From the NCBI RefSeq assembly GCF_024295805.1, contig NZ_JANCLX010000013.1:1-64000 (forward strand): a DNA stretch of 64,000 nucleotides, in the 5' to 3' direction. The DNA is from Streptomyces cucumeris (GTDB taxonomy: Bacteria > Actinomycetota > Actinomycetes > Streptomycetales > Streptomycetaceae). Positions 53,506-62,359 of this stretch are shown piece after piece; position 1 is the stretch's first letter; each line of letters begins with the position of its first letter. The notes under the pieces are model-generated. The model had not been told where the DNA came from. It saw only the letters and a program-made list of their open reading frames with translations, and ran no database searches. Position numbers and translations under genes: made by a program.

Positions 53506-54450
53506 ATGGCATCGGCACCGCAGTCCGGTGGACGGGATACGACCCCCTTCCACCCGCCCAAGCGGCTGCTGGACGCGCTGAGCGACGCTCCCGAAGGCTC
53601 CGTACGCGACTGGCTGGAAGCCCTGCCGGAGACCGTGGACCAGCTGCTCGACGCCTGGGAGCTGACCCCCGAGCGGGTGGTGACCCCCGGCGGCCGCCGT
53701 GGTCTGGTCACGCTGGTGCGGCAGGCGGACGGCACCCCGGCGGCGCTGAAACTGCCCGTCCCCGGCCCCGACGCGGAACGGGAGCGTGCCGCCCTCGCCC
53801 ACTGGGACGGCTGGGGCGCGGCCCGGCTGCTGCGCGCCGATCCGGACACCGGTGCGCTGTTGATCGAGCGGCTGAGCAGCGCGGTGTCGGTGCGCTCGCT
53901 GCCGGAGGCGAAGGCGCTGCTGGAGGCGGCGGGCACGGTGCGGCGGCTGTGGGTGCCGCCGCCGGAGGAGCACCCCTTCGGCTCGGTCGCGGAGCGCACC
54001 GGCGAGGGCCACGACGCGATGCTTCCGCTGCCCACCGGTGGCTGGGCGGCGGACGCCCGTCCGCTGGCCGAGGAAGCGGCGCAGCTGCGGACGGAACTGC
54101 TCGCGGGGCCTCCCGAAACGGTGCTGCTGCACGGCGACTTCCGGCAGGGCAAGGTGCTCGCCGGGGAACGCTCGCCCTGGCTCGCGGTGGGCCCCTCGCC
54201 CCTGGTCGGCGAACGGGCCTATGACCTGGCGCAGTTGGTGCTCGACCGCTGTGAGGACCTCGCGGCGGGCCCCGGCCCCGCCGCGGCGGCCCGCCGCCGG
54301 GTGGCCAAACTGGCCGACTCCCTGGACGTGGACCGCGACCGGCTGCGCGGCTGGACCCTGTACCGCGCCGTCGCCACCGGCCTCCACCACGCCGCCGCCG
54401 GCCATCGCTCCCGCGCCGAACTCCTCCTGGAATTCGCCAACTGGCTCTGA
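53506..54450 (+). CDS. Aminoglycoside phosphotransferase-like protein, degenerate active site
   Basis: A 314-aa protein resembling the APH(6)/streptomycin-kinase type family: RLLRADPDTGALLIERLS, the Brenner-like loop HGDFRQGKVL (H209-D211-K216) and LVGERAYDLAQLV. In active enzymes the loop reads HGDxxxxN and the second metal-binding motif is DP; here the Asn is Lys216 and the Asp is Gly (LAVGPSP). Catalytic activity is therefore doubtful. It stands 57 nt after the DUF4439 gene and ends at a terminator. A resistance role should not be assumed. Confidence 0.8.
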   Translation: MASAPQSGGRDTTPFHPPKRLLDALSDAPEGSVRDWLEALPETVDQLLDAWELTPERVVTPGGRRGLVTLVRQADGTPAALKLPVPGPDAERERAALAHWDGWGAARLLRADPDTGALLIERLSSAVSVRSLPEAKALLEAAGTVRRLWVPPPEEHPFGSVAERTGEGHDAMLPLPTGGWAADARPLAEEAAQLRTELLAGPPETVLLHGDFRQGKVLAGERSPWLAVGPSPLVGERAYDLAQLVLDRCEDLAAGPGPAAAARRRVAKLADSLDVDRDRLRGWTLYRAVATGLHHAAAGHRSRAELLLEFANWL

Positions 54451-54477
54451 CCCGGGCACGGCTTGTCGGTGCCCGGG
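54451..54477 (+). terminator. Terminator after the APH-like gene
   Basis: CCCGGGCAC (54451-54459) pairs exactly with GTGCCCGGG (54469-54477) around a 9-nt loop, directly after the stop codon. Confidence 0.6.
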
Positions 54478-54932
54478 CGCGCCGAACCGGTCACCGTCGC
54501 GGGCCGGCGACTCGGCGCCACCGCGCGGGCGGGCAGGGCCGTCCCCGCTCACACCCGCCCATGGGACAGGTACGGGCCGGACGGGCATCCGCCACGACAC
54601 TCCGCCGGCCCGGCAAGTCCCCTCGTGCCCGCCCCCGGCGAGGCGTCGCAGGCCGCCACGACATGGTCGGCCAGGACCCTGCGGGGCGCGGGAGCTCCGG
54701 CGGCGCACCCGACCGGTGACCGGACCGCCGACAGCCCGCGCCGACGGCCCGGTGCGTCGCTCCGCCCGCGCGGACCGTCACGGCGCCGTGGGGCGGTGGG
54801 GAACGGCATGGCACGGCGGAGGCGGCCGCAGGGCGGCCCCGCCGTTACGAGCCGCCGTACGAGCCGTCTCATGACGGCGCCCGGCGCGCCGCTGGGGGCG
54901 GCGGGCCGGGCGTCGGTCGGTGTCCGGGGGTG
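54478..54932. other. Gene-free GC-rich gap
   Basis: This 455-nt stretch lies between the APH-like gene and the convergent proS. Open frames exist on both strands, but their translations are Arg/Pro/Gly-rich without domain character. No RNA gene or mobile element remnant is recognised. Confidence 0.5.
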
Positions 54933-56642
54933 TCAGACGGTGAGGCGGGCGATGGCCTCGTCGAGCGGGAGTTCCTCGCGCTCACCGGTGCGGCGGTCCT
55001 TCAGCTCCACCACGCCGTCCTTGGCGCCGCGGCCGACGACCAGGATGGTCGGCACGCCGATGAGCTCCGCGTCGGTGAACTTCACGCCCGGGGAGACGCC
55101 CGCGCGGTCGTCGACCATCACACGGACGCCCGCCGTGCCCAGCTTCTCCGCGACGTCGAGCGCCAGCTCGGTCTGGAGGGCCTTGCCCGCGGCGACGATG
55201 TGGACGTCGGCCGGGGCGACCTCGCGCGGCCAGCAGAGGCCGGAGCCGTCGTGGGTCTGCTCGGCGAGGGCGGCCACCGCGCGGGAGACGCCGACGCCGT
55301 AGGAGCCCATGGTGACGCGGACCGGCTTGCCGTTCTGGCCGAGCACGTCAAGCTGGAAGGCGTCCGCGTACTTGCGGCCGAGCTGGAAGATGTGGCCGAT
55401 CTCGATGGCCCGGTCCAGCTCGATGCCCGCACCGCACTTCGGGCAGGGGTCGCCCGGCTCGACCACGGTGACGTCCAGGTAGTCGTCGACGTCGAAGTCA
55501 CGGCCGCAGACCACGTTGCGGGCGTGGGTGTCGGCCTTGTTCGCGCCGGTGATCCAGGCGGTGCCGGGGGCGATGCGCGGGTCGGCGATGTAGCGGAAGG
55601 ACTTGCCCGCGAGGCCCTGCGGGCCGACGTAGCCGCGCACCAGGTCGGGGCGGCCCTCGAAGTCCTCGGCGGTGACCAGCTCGACCACGGCGGGGGCGAG
55701 GTGCTCGCCCAGCTTGCCGAGGTCCACCTCGCGGTCGCCGGGGACGCCCACCGCGGTGATCTCACCGTCGACCTTGACCAGCAGGTTCTTCAGGGTCGCG
55801 GAGGCGGGGACGCCCAGGTGCTCGGCGAGGCTCTCGATGGTGGGCGTGTCGGGGGTGTCCAGCTCCTCGACGGGGCCGTGGGTACCGCCCTCGACCGGCG
55901 GGACGGTGACCGTGTACGCCTCGGTGTTGGCCGCGTAGTCGCAGTTCGGGCAGTCCACGAAGGTGTCCTCGCCGGCCGCCGCCGGGGCGAGGAACTCCTC
56001 GGAGGCGGAGCCGCCCATCGCGCCGGAGACCGCGGAGACGATGCGGTAGTCCAGGCCCAGGCGCTCGAAGATCCGGCGGTACGCCTCGCGGTGCAGGCGG
56101 TAGGACTCGGCCAGACCCTCGTCGGTGGTGTCGAAGGAGTAGGAGTCCTTCATCAGGAACTCACGGCCGCGCAGCACACCGGAGCGCGGACGGGCCTCGT
56201 CCCGGTACTTGGTCTGGATCTGGTAGAGCATGACCGGCAGGTCCTTGTAGGACGTGCACTGGTCCTTCACCGTCTGGGTGAAGATCTCCTCGTGGGTGGG
56301 GCCGAGCAGGTAGTCGCCGCCCTTGCGGTCCTTGAGGCGGAACAACAGGTCGCCGTACTCCTCCCAGCGGCCGCTGGCCTCGTACGGCTCCTTGGGCAGC
56401 AGGGCGGGCAGGAGGACCTCCTGGGCGCCGATGGCGTCCATCTCCTCGCGAACGATGCGCGAGACGTTCTCCAGGACCTTCTTGCCGACCGGCAGCCAGG
56501 TCCAGATACCCGCCGAGGCACGGCGGACGTAACCGGCCCGGACGAGCAGCTTGTGGCTGGCGGTCTCGGCGTCCGCCGGGTCTTCGCGCAGCGTCTTCAG
56601 CATCATCGTGGACATGCGCTGGACGTTGACGGCGTGGGCCAT
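54933..56642 (-). CDS. proS: Prolyl-tRNA synthetase
   Basis: A 569-aa class II aminoacyl-tRNA synthetase of the bacterial long type. Motif regions include RASAGIWTWLPVGKKVLENV, PRSGVLRGREFLMKDSYSF (motif 2) and GSYGVGVSRAVAAL (motif 3). An inserted editing-type domain lies between motifs 2 and 3, and the anticodon-binding domain is C-terminal. The frame extends upstream, but the ATG at 56642 has AGGAGAG at good spacing and gives MAHAVNVQRMSTMMLKTLRE. It is 122 nt downstream of the GNAT gene. No T-box is visible. Confidence 0.95.
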   Translation of the reverse strand: MAHAVNVQRMSTMMLKTLREDPADAETASHKLLVRAGYVRRASAGIWTWLPVGKKVLENVSRIVREEMDAIGAQEVLLPALLPKEPYEASGRWEEYGDLLFRLKDRKGGDYLLGPTHEEIFTQTVKDQCTSYKDLPVMLYQIQTKYRDEARPRSGVLRGREFLMKDSYSFDTTDEGLAESYRLHREAYRRIFERLGLDYRIVSAVSGAMGGSASEEFLAPAAAGEDTFVDCPNCDYAANTEAYTVTVPPVEGGTHGPVEELDTPDTPTIESLAEHLGVPASATLKNLLVKVDGEITAVGVPGDREVDLGKLGEHLAPAVVELVTAEDFEGRPDLVRGYVGPQGLAGKSFRYIADPRIAPGTAWITGANKADTHARNVVCGRDFDVDDYLDVTVVEPGDPCPKCGAGIELDRAIEIGHIFQLGRKYADAFQLDVLGQNGKPVRVTMGSYGVGVSRAVAALAEQTHDGSGLCWPREVAPADVHIVAAGKALQTELALDVAEKLGTAGVRVMVDDRAGVSPGVKFTDAELIGVPTILVVGRGAKDGVVELKDRRTGEREELPLDEAIARLTV

Positions 56643-56764
56643 GGAGTCTCTCCTGCGTGCGGGATGGGATGTGCAGGAGGTTAGCCGCAGGTGTGCACAA
56701 CCGGGAAATGCGTTGTCCCCCGGGAGGTCCCCGGGACGCCCCCGGGCGGTCTCCTGGCGGCGGC

Positions 56765-57331
56765 TCAGCGGCGCAGCGGAAGGGGCGCTCCCATGACCGC
56801 GTACGGGCTCGGCGCGCTCGGGAAGAGCACCGGCCGGGCGAGGTCGGTATAGCCGAGGGACCGGTAGAGACCGCGGGCGGGGCTGTCGGTGTCGATGGCG
56901 GACAGCAGGGAGCGCGGCTGGCAGACGCCGTCGGTGATGGCGGTGATCAGCCGCCGTCCGACACCGCGGTTCTGGTACGCGGGGTGGACATGCAGTTCGG
57001 TGATGACGAAGGAGTCGTCGAGCCAGTCCTCGCGTCCGGCGGCGCGCAGATAGGGCTGGACGACGGTGGACCACCAGTGGGTCCGGTCGTTGGGCATCCC
57101 GTAGACGAACCCCACCAGCCGTCCGGTGGGGGTGGTGGCGCCCAGCGCGCGGGCCCCGAGGCTGGTGAGGTGGCGCAGCACGATATGGCGCCGTACGCCG
57201 ACCTCCTCCGCCGTGAGCCCGAAGGCCACCGCCTGGACGGCGAGGGCGTCGTCCACGCGCGCGGCGAGGTCGAGCGGCCCGACGGCGACGCCTCCGGGAT
57301 CCGGGGACCGCTCCCCGGGCAGTTGCACCAT
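56765..57331 (-). CDS. GNAT family N-acetyltransferase
   Basis: A 188-aa GNAT protein. The acetyl-CoA-binding motif A is visible as ITELHVHPAYQNRGVGRRLITAI (Q/RxxGxG/A), followed by ARGLYRSLGY typical of motif B. WWSTVVQPYLRAAGRED is a distinctive insertion. The substrate is unknown. It lies 46 nt after the second GNAT gene and may form a unit with it and proS. Confidence 0.88.
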   Translation of the reverse strand: MVQLPGERSPDPGGVAVGPLDLAARVDDALAVQAVAFGLTAEEVGVRRHIVLRHLTSLGARALGATTPTGRLVGFVYGMPNDRTHWWSTVVQPYLRAAGREDWLDDSFVITELHVHPAYQNRGVGRRLITAITDGVCQPRSLLSAIDTDSPARGLYRSLGYTDLARPVLFPSAPSPYAVMGAPLPLRR

Positions 57332-57377
57332 GCGCCAGACCCTACTGGCCCGCCGATCGGAACAGCACGCCGATGGC

Positions 57378-58223
57378 TCAGAACAGCACGCTCATGAAGG
57401 CGCCGACCTCCTGGAACCCCACCCGGCGGTAGGCGGCGCGGGCGGCGGTGTTGAAGTCGTTGACGTACAGGCTCACCACGGGGGCGATCTCGTTCAGGGC
57501 GTAGCCGAGCACGGCGGCCATCCCGGTCTCGGAGAGCCCGCGGCCGCGGTACTCGGGAGCCACCCAGACGCCCTGGACCTGGCAGGCGTGCGGGGTGGCG
57601 GCGCCGATCTCGGCCTTGAAGACCACCCGGCCGTTCTCCACCCGGGCGAACGAGCGTCCGGCGGTGACCAGCTCGGCGACCCGGGCCTGGTAGAGCAGTC
57701 CGCCGTCCCCGGCGAGCGGGGAGACGCCGACCTCCTCGGTGAACATGGCCACGCACGCGGGCATGATCACGTCCAGCTCGTCCTTGCGGATGCGCCGCAC
57801 CAACGGGTCGGGCGGGATGTCGGCGGGCATCGAGGTGGTGACCATCAGCGGCTGGTGGGAGCGGACCTCGCGGGCCGGGCCCCAGCTGGGCTCGAGCAGG
57901 GACCACAGCTCGGCGGTGGTGTCGGCGGGACCGACGATCGAGGAGCAGCGGCGTCCGGCGCGGCGGGCGCGCTCGGCGAAGCCGCGGACGGCTTCGGGGG
58001 TGGCGCAGATGGGGACCAGATTGGCCCCGGCGTAGCAGAGCGACTCCAGCCGTCCGCCGGTGTACCAGCCCCACATCTCGCCGCCGAGCCGCCACGGGTC
58101 CAGCCCGGCCACCTGGACGCGGGCGGCCACGAAGGCGTTGGACACCGGGTCACGGTCGAGGACCGCGAGGGCCGCTTCGAGCTCGCCGGGCTCGAGGACC
58201 CTGGTGGTGGAGGTGGTCAGCAC
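57378..58223 (-). CDS. DUF4081 GNAT-type acetyltransferase
   Basis: A 281-aa protein. The N-terminal DUF4081-type half (VSNAFVAARVQVAGLDPWRLGGEMWGW, YAGANLVPI) is followed by a GNAT half with motif A VQGVWVAPEYRGRGLSETGMAAV and ARAAYRRVGFQEVG. The GTG at 58221-58223 gives MLTTSTTRVLEPGELEAAL; the frame continues upstream without protein character. The function is unknown. Confidence 0.87.
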   Translation of the reverse strand: MLTTSTTRVLEPGELEAALAVLDRDPVSNAFVAARVQVAGLDPWRLGGEMWGWYTGGRLESLCYAGANLVPICATPEAVRGFAERARRAGRRCSSIVGPADTTAELWSLLEPSWGPAREVRSHQPLMVTTSMPADIPPDPLVRRIRKDELDVIMPACVAMFTEEVGVSPLAGDGGLLYQARVAELVTAGRSFARVENGRVVFKAEIGAATPHACQVQGVWVAPEYRGRGLSETGMAAVLGYALNEIAPVVSLYVNDFNTAARAAYRRVGFQEVGAFMSVLF

Positions 58224-58355
58224 GGATGTGTTTGCCTCACCGGTCGCGGGCCCGCGGGCCGGACACGGGCCTGCGGGCCAAGAGGGAGTCGATTCTCCGC
58301 ACTGTACCCCGCAGGCGGAACGGGCCACCTGCGACGTGGTCCGCCACCGCGGGCT

Positions 58356-58387
58356 CCGGCCGTGCCGGAGGGGTCCGGTACGGCCGG
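58356..58387 (-). terminator. Terminator after ispG
   Basis: CCGGCCGTGCCGG (58356-58368) pairs with CCGGTACGGCCGG (58375-58387) over 13 bp with one wobble and a 6-nt loop, 17 nt after the ispG stop. Confidence 0.65.
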
Positions 58388-58403
58388 ATACGGACGGCGG
58401 GTC

Positions 58404-59561
58404 TCAGCCGCTGATGGAGACCTGGGGCTCGCCGGAGGCGATGCCGTCCTTCTCCATCTGCTCGGCGATCTTCATGGCTTCCTCGATGAGGGTCTCCACG
58501 ATCTTGGACTCGGGCACGGTCTTGATGACCTCGCCCTTGACGAAGATCTGGCCCTTGCCATTGCCGGAGGCGACGCCCAGGTCCGCCTCACGGGCCTCAC
58601 CGGGGCCGTTGACGACACAGCCCATGACGGCGACGCGCAGCGGCACCTCGAGACCGTCCAGACCGGCGGTGACCTGGTCGGCCAGCTTGTAGACATCCAC
58701 CTGGGCACGGCCGCAGGAGGGGCAGGAGACGATCTCCAGACGGCGCTGGCGCAGGTTCAGCGACTCCAGGATCTGGATGCCGACCTTGACCTCCTCGGCC
58801 GGCGGCGCGGAGAGCGAGACGCGGATGGTGTCACCGATGCCCTCGCTGAGCAGGGCGCCGAAGGCCACCGCGGACTTGATGGTGCCCTGGAACGCCGGAC
58901 CTGCCTCGGTCACGCCCAGGTGCAGCGGGTAGTCGCACTGGGCGGCCAGCTGGCGGTAGGCGTTCACCATGACGACGGGGTCGTTGTGCTTGACCGAGAT
59001 CTTGATGTCCCGGAAGCCGTGCTCCTCGAACAGCGAGCACTCCCACAGCGCCGACTCGACCAGCGCCTCCGGTGTGGCCTTGCCGTACTTCTCCAGCAGC
59101 CGCTTGTCCAGGGACCCCGCGTTGACCCCGATCCGGATCGGCACCCCGGCGTCGGAGGCCGCCTTGGCGATCTCCTTGACCTTGTCGTCGAACTGCCGGA
59201 TGTTCCCCGGGTTCACCCGCACCGCCGCACATCCGGCGTCGATGGCCGCGAACACGTACTTCGGCTGGAAGTGGATGTCGGCGATCACCGGGATCTGCGA
59301 CTTCTTCGCGATCACCGGCAGCGCCTCGGCGTCGTCCTGCGAGGGGCAGGCGACCCGCACGATCTGGCAGCCCGATGCGGTGAGCTCGGCGATCTGCTGG
59401 AGGGTGGCCCCGATGTCCGCGGTCACCGTCGTCGTCATCGACTGCACCGACACCGGAGCGTCGCCGCCCACGGCCACCGACCCGACCTGGATCTTCCGGC
59501 TGACCCGGCGGTCGGCGAGCTTGGTCGGTACGGACGGCATGCCTAGCGAAATCGCAGTCAT
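58404..59561 (-). CDS. ispG: 4-hydroxy-3-methylbut-2-enyl diphosphate synthase
   Basis: A 385-aa iron-sulphur enzyme of the MEP isoprenoid pathway. A TIM-barrel N-terminal part (VQSMTTTVTADI, VRVNPGNIR) is followed by the [4Fe-4S]-binding part with Cys in SCPSCGRAQVD and MGCVVNGPGEA. The ATG at 59559-59561 is chosen to give MTAISLGMPSVPTKLADRR and normal length; the open frame runs further upstream. It lies in the conserved dxr, site-2 protease, ispG run, 136 nt after the protease gene. Confidence 0.95.
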   Translation of the reverse strand: MTAISLGMPSVPTKLADRRVSRKIQVGSVAVGGDAPVSVQSMTTTVTADIGATLQQIAELTASGCQIVRVACPSQDDAEALPVIAKKSQIPVIADIHFQPKYVFAAIDAGCAAVRVNPGNIRQFDDKVKEIAKAASDAGVPIRIGVNAGSLDKRLLEKYGKATPEALVESALWECSLFEEHGFRDIKISVKHNDPVVMVNAYRQLAAQCDYPLHLGVTEAGPAFQGTIKSAVAFGALLSEGIGDTIRVSLSAPPAEEVKVGIQILESLNLRQRRLEIVSCPSCGRAQVDVYKLADQVTAGLDGLEVPLRVAVMGCVVNGPGEAREADLGVASGNGKGQIFVKGEVIKTVPESKIVETLIEEAMKIAEQMEKDGIASGEPQVSISG

Positions 59562-59697
59562 CTGGCGAGCAACCCCAAGGTGTGTGACAGGCCCGAGATC
59601 AGCGGGCTCCGCGTCCGAGATTACGGCACCGGCCCGCACCCCAGCACACCCGGACCCGAAGTCCACCCAAAGGTGAACTTCGGGACATCGCGTGTCA

Positions 59698-60999
59698 TCA
59701 GGAGATTCTCACCGGGTTCACGACGTCCGCCACCAGCACCAGCAAGGTGAAGCAGATGAAGATCCCCGCGATCACATAGGCGACCGGCATCATCTTCGCC
59801 ACGTCGAACGGCCCGGGGTCGGGCCGCCGCACCAGCCGTGCGGCATGCCGCCGTACGGACTCCCACAGCGCGCCCGCGATATGTCCGCCATCCAGCGGAA
59901 GCAGCGGGAGCATGTTGAACAGGAACAGCGAGAGGTTGAAGCCCGCGACGAGGAACAGCATGGTCGCGATCCGCTGGGAGGGCGGGATGTCGAGGTTGGC
60001 GACCTCACCGCCGACCCGGGCGGCGCCGACGACGCCCATCGGGGAGTCCGCCTTGCGCTCACCGTCGCCGAAGGCCGCGTTCCACAGGTCGGGGACCTTG
60101 GAGGGCAGCGCGAGCAGTGAGTCGATGCCGTCCTCGACCATGGTGCCCATACGGTCCACGGACTGCCCGAAGGACTGCTGGACCACGCCGTTGGCCGGGG
60201 TGAAGCCGAGGAAGCCCGCGCTGACGTACTTGCCCTCGACGTAGCCGCCGTTCCCGTCGGACTGGGCCACCTGGTTCTTGATGAGGTCGGCGTGCAGGGT
60301 CTTGCGGGCGCCGTCCCGCTCGACGGTGATCGTGGCCGGGCCGGTGGTCTTCCGGATGTCCTGCTGGAGGGTGCTCCAGTCGGGCGTCGGATGGCCGTCG
60401 AACGCGACGATCTTGTCCCCGGGCTTCAGCCCGGCGGCCTTGGCCGGGGAGTCCTTGGCGCTCTTGGGGCAGGTGTCGGTGTCGGCCGAGGCCGCGACGA
60501 CACATTCCGAGACGGTGCCCACATTGGTGGTCTGGGTGTTGACCCCGAAGGACATCATCACGCCGAGGAAGATCACCACGGCGAGGACCAGGTTCATGAA
60601 CGGCCCGGCGAACATCACGATCACGCGCTTCCACGGCTTGCGCGTGTAGAACAGCCGGGACTCGTCCCCCGGCTTGAGCTCCTCGAAGGCGGCCGACCGG
60701 GCGTCCTCGATCATGCCCCGCCAGGGCGAGGTGGACCGGGCGGTGATCTTGCCGTCGTCACCGGGCGGGAACATCCCGATCATGCGGATGTAGCCGCCGA
60801 GCGGGACCGCCTTGACCCCGTACTCGGTCTCGCCCTTCTTGCGGGAGAAGATCGTCGGCCCGAAGCCGACCATGTACTGCGGGACCCGGATGCCGAAGAG
60901 CTTGGCCGTGGAGAGATGGCCGAGCTCGTGCCAGGCGATCGAGAAGAGCAGGCCGACGGCGAATACCACTATGCCGAGGACCGTCATCAGTGTCGTCAT
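59698..60999 (-). CDS. Site-2-type zinc metalloprotease (M50, RseP-like)
   Basis: A 433-aa intramembrane protease. The first transmembrane helix carries HELGH (24-28). A PDZ domain sits in the middle (GLKPGDKIVAFDGHPTPDW). The second metal-binding motif lies in NMLPLLPLDGGHIAG, and about four membrane segments are visible. Such enzymes cut membrane-bound anti-sigma factors or signal-peptide remnants. The start overlaps the dxr stop by 4 nt, so translation is coupled. Confidence 0.93.
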   Translation of the reverse strand: MTTLMTVLGIVVFAVGLLFSIAWHELGHLSTAKLFGIRVPQYMVGFGPTIFSRKKGETEYGVKAVPLGGYIRMIGMFPPGDDGKITARSTSPWRGMIEDARSAAFEELKPGDESRLFYTRKPWKRVIVMFAGPFMNLVLAVVIFLGVMMSFGVNTQTTNVGTVSECVVAASADTDTCPKSAKDSPAKAAGLKPGDKIVAFDGHPTPDWSTLQQDIRKTTGPATITVERDGARKTLHADLIKNQVAQSDGNGGYVEGKYVSAGFLGFTPANGVVQQSFGQSVDRMGTMVEDGIDSLLALPSKVPDLWNAAFGDGERKADSPMGVVGAARVGGEVANLDIPPSQRIATMLFLVAGFNLSLFLFNMLPLLPLDGGHIAGALWESVRRHAARLVRRPDPGPFDVAKMMPVAYVIAGIFICFTLLVLVADVVNPVRIS

Positions 61000-62261
61000 G
61001 CGCGAGCCTCCGGGATCGCCTTCGCCGCTGCGGCGGCCAGTTCACGGGCGCGGGCACGGGCCCAGCTCTCGGCCTCGAGGACGTCCGCGACGGTGAGCCG
61101 GGTTCCCGCGGTGGGGGTGCCGTGCTCCGCCATCACCTCCGCGACCGTATCGACGATCCCATTGAAGGGCAGCTTCCGGTCGAGGAAGGCGTCGACGCAC
61201 TCCTCGTTCGCCGCGTTGAACACGGCGGGCGCGGTGCCGCCGAGGGCCCCGACGTGCCGGGCGAGGCCGACCGAGGGAAACGCCTCGTGGTCCAGCGGGA
61301 AGAACTCCCAGGTGTGGGCCTTGGACCAGTCGCAGCCGGGCGCGGCGTCCGGCACCCGGTCGGGCCAGCCGATGCCGAGCGCGAGGGCCATCCGCATATC
61401 GGGCGGGCTCGCCTGGGCGAGCGTGGAGCCATCGGTGAATTCAACCATCGAGTGGATATACGACTGCGGGTGGACGACCACCTCAATCCGTTCGAAGGGA
61501 ATGTCGTAGAGCAGATGGGCCTCGATCACCTCCAGCCCCTTGTTGACGAGGGTCGCGGAATTGATCGTGACCATCGGGCCCATGTCCCAGGTGGGGTGGG
61601 CCAATGCCTCGTCGGGGGTGACCGAGGTCAGCTCCGCCTTCGTCCGGCCGCGGAAGGGGCCGCCGGAGGCGGTGACGACCAGCTTGCGCACCTCCTGGCG
61701 GGTGCCGCCCAGCAGCGCCTGGAAGAGCGCCGAGTGCTCGGAGTCGACGGGGACGATCTGACCGGGCTTGGCGACGGCGCGCACCAGCGGACCGCCGACG
61801 ATGAGGGACTCCTTGTTGGCCAGCGCCAGCACCCGGCCCGCTTCCAGGGCGGCCAGGGTCGGTGCCAGGCCGATGGAGCCGGTGATGCCGTTGAGCACCG
61901 TGTGGCACTGCGAGCCGGCCAGCTCGGTGGCCGCGTCGGGCCCGGCCAGGATCTCCGGCAGCGGCTCACCGGCGCCGTAGCGCGCGGTCAGCGCCTCGCG
62001 CAGCTCGGGCACCGCCTCCTGCCGGGCGACGGCCACCCTGGCCACCCGCAGCCGGTGGGCCTGCTCGGCGAGCAGGCCCGGCCGTCCGCCCGCGGCGGAC
62101 AGACCGGTCACCCGGAACCGGTCGGGATTGCGCAGCACCACGTCGATGGCCTGGGTGCCGATCGATCCGGTGGAGCCCAGGATCACGAGGTCGCGCTGCG
62201 CACCGGCGGCGGCGGTGGCCGCCGGGAAGCGCAGATGCGGGTCAGCCAGGGATTCCGTCAT
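60996..62261 (-). CDS. dxr: 1-deoxy-D-xylulose 5-phosphate reductoisomerase
   Basis: A 421-aa enzyme that makes MEP from DXP with NADPH, the first committed step of the MEP pathway. LGSTGSIGTQAIDVV is the NADPH loop, and LANKES, PVDSEHSALFQ and ASGGPFRG are substrate/metal motifs. It lies with ispG in one cluster, both in the same pathway, with the M50 protease gene coupled between them. Confidence 0.95.
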   Translation of the reverse strand: MTESLADPHLRFPAATAAAGAQRDLVILGSTGSIGTQAIDVVLRNPDRFRVTGLSAAGGRPGLLAEQAHRLRVARVAVARQEAVPELREALTARYGAGEPLPEILAGPDAATELAGSQCHTVLNGITGSIGLAPTLAALEAGRVLALANKESLIVGGPLVRAVAKPGQIVPVDSEHSALFQALLGGTRQEVRKLVVTASGGPFRGRTKAELTSVTPDEALAHPTWDMGPMVTINSATLVNKGLEVIEAHLLYDIPFERIEVVVHPQSYIHSMVEFTDGSTLAQASPPDMRMALALGIGWPDRVPDAAPGCDWSKAHTWEFFPLDHEAFPSVGLARHVGALGGTAPAVFNAANEECVDAFLDRKLPFNGIVDTVAEVMAEHGTPTAGTRLTVADVLEAESWARARARELAAAAAKAIPEARA

Positions 62262-62310
62262 CCCCCCATTGTGGCCGCTCCGGGGGACCGCCCGATCACA
62301 GGCCCCGCCG

Positions 62311-62342
62311 GGGCCCGCCGGACCGGGCGGTCCGGCGGGCCC
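62311..62342 (-). terminator. Terminator after the acyl-CoA dehydrogenase gene
   Basis: GGGCCCGCCGGACC (62311-62324) pairs perfectly with its complement (62329-62342) around a 4-nt loop, starting 17 nt after the stop. Confidence 0.75.
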
Positions 62343-62359
62343 TGCTTACACCGCACCCG

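Noticed and set aside
56643..56764. T-box leader upstream of proS
   Set aside because: The gap is only 122 nt, with no T-box sequence or antiterminator fold visible.
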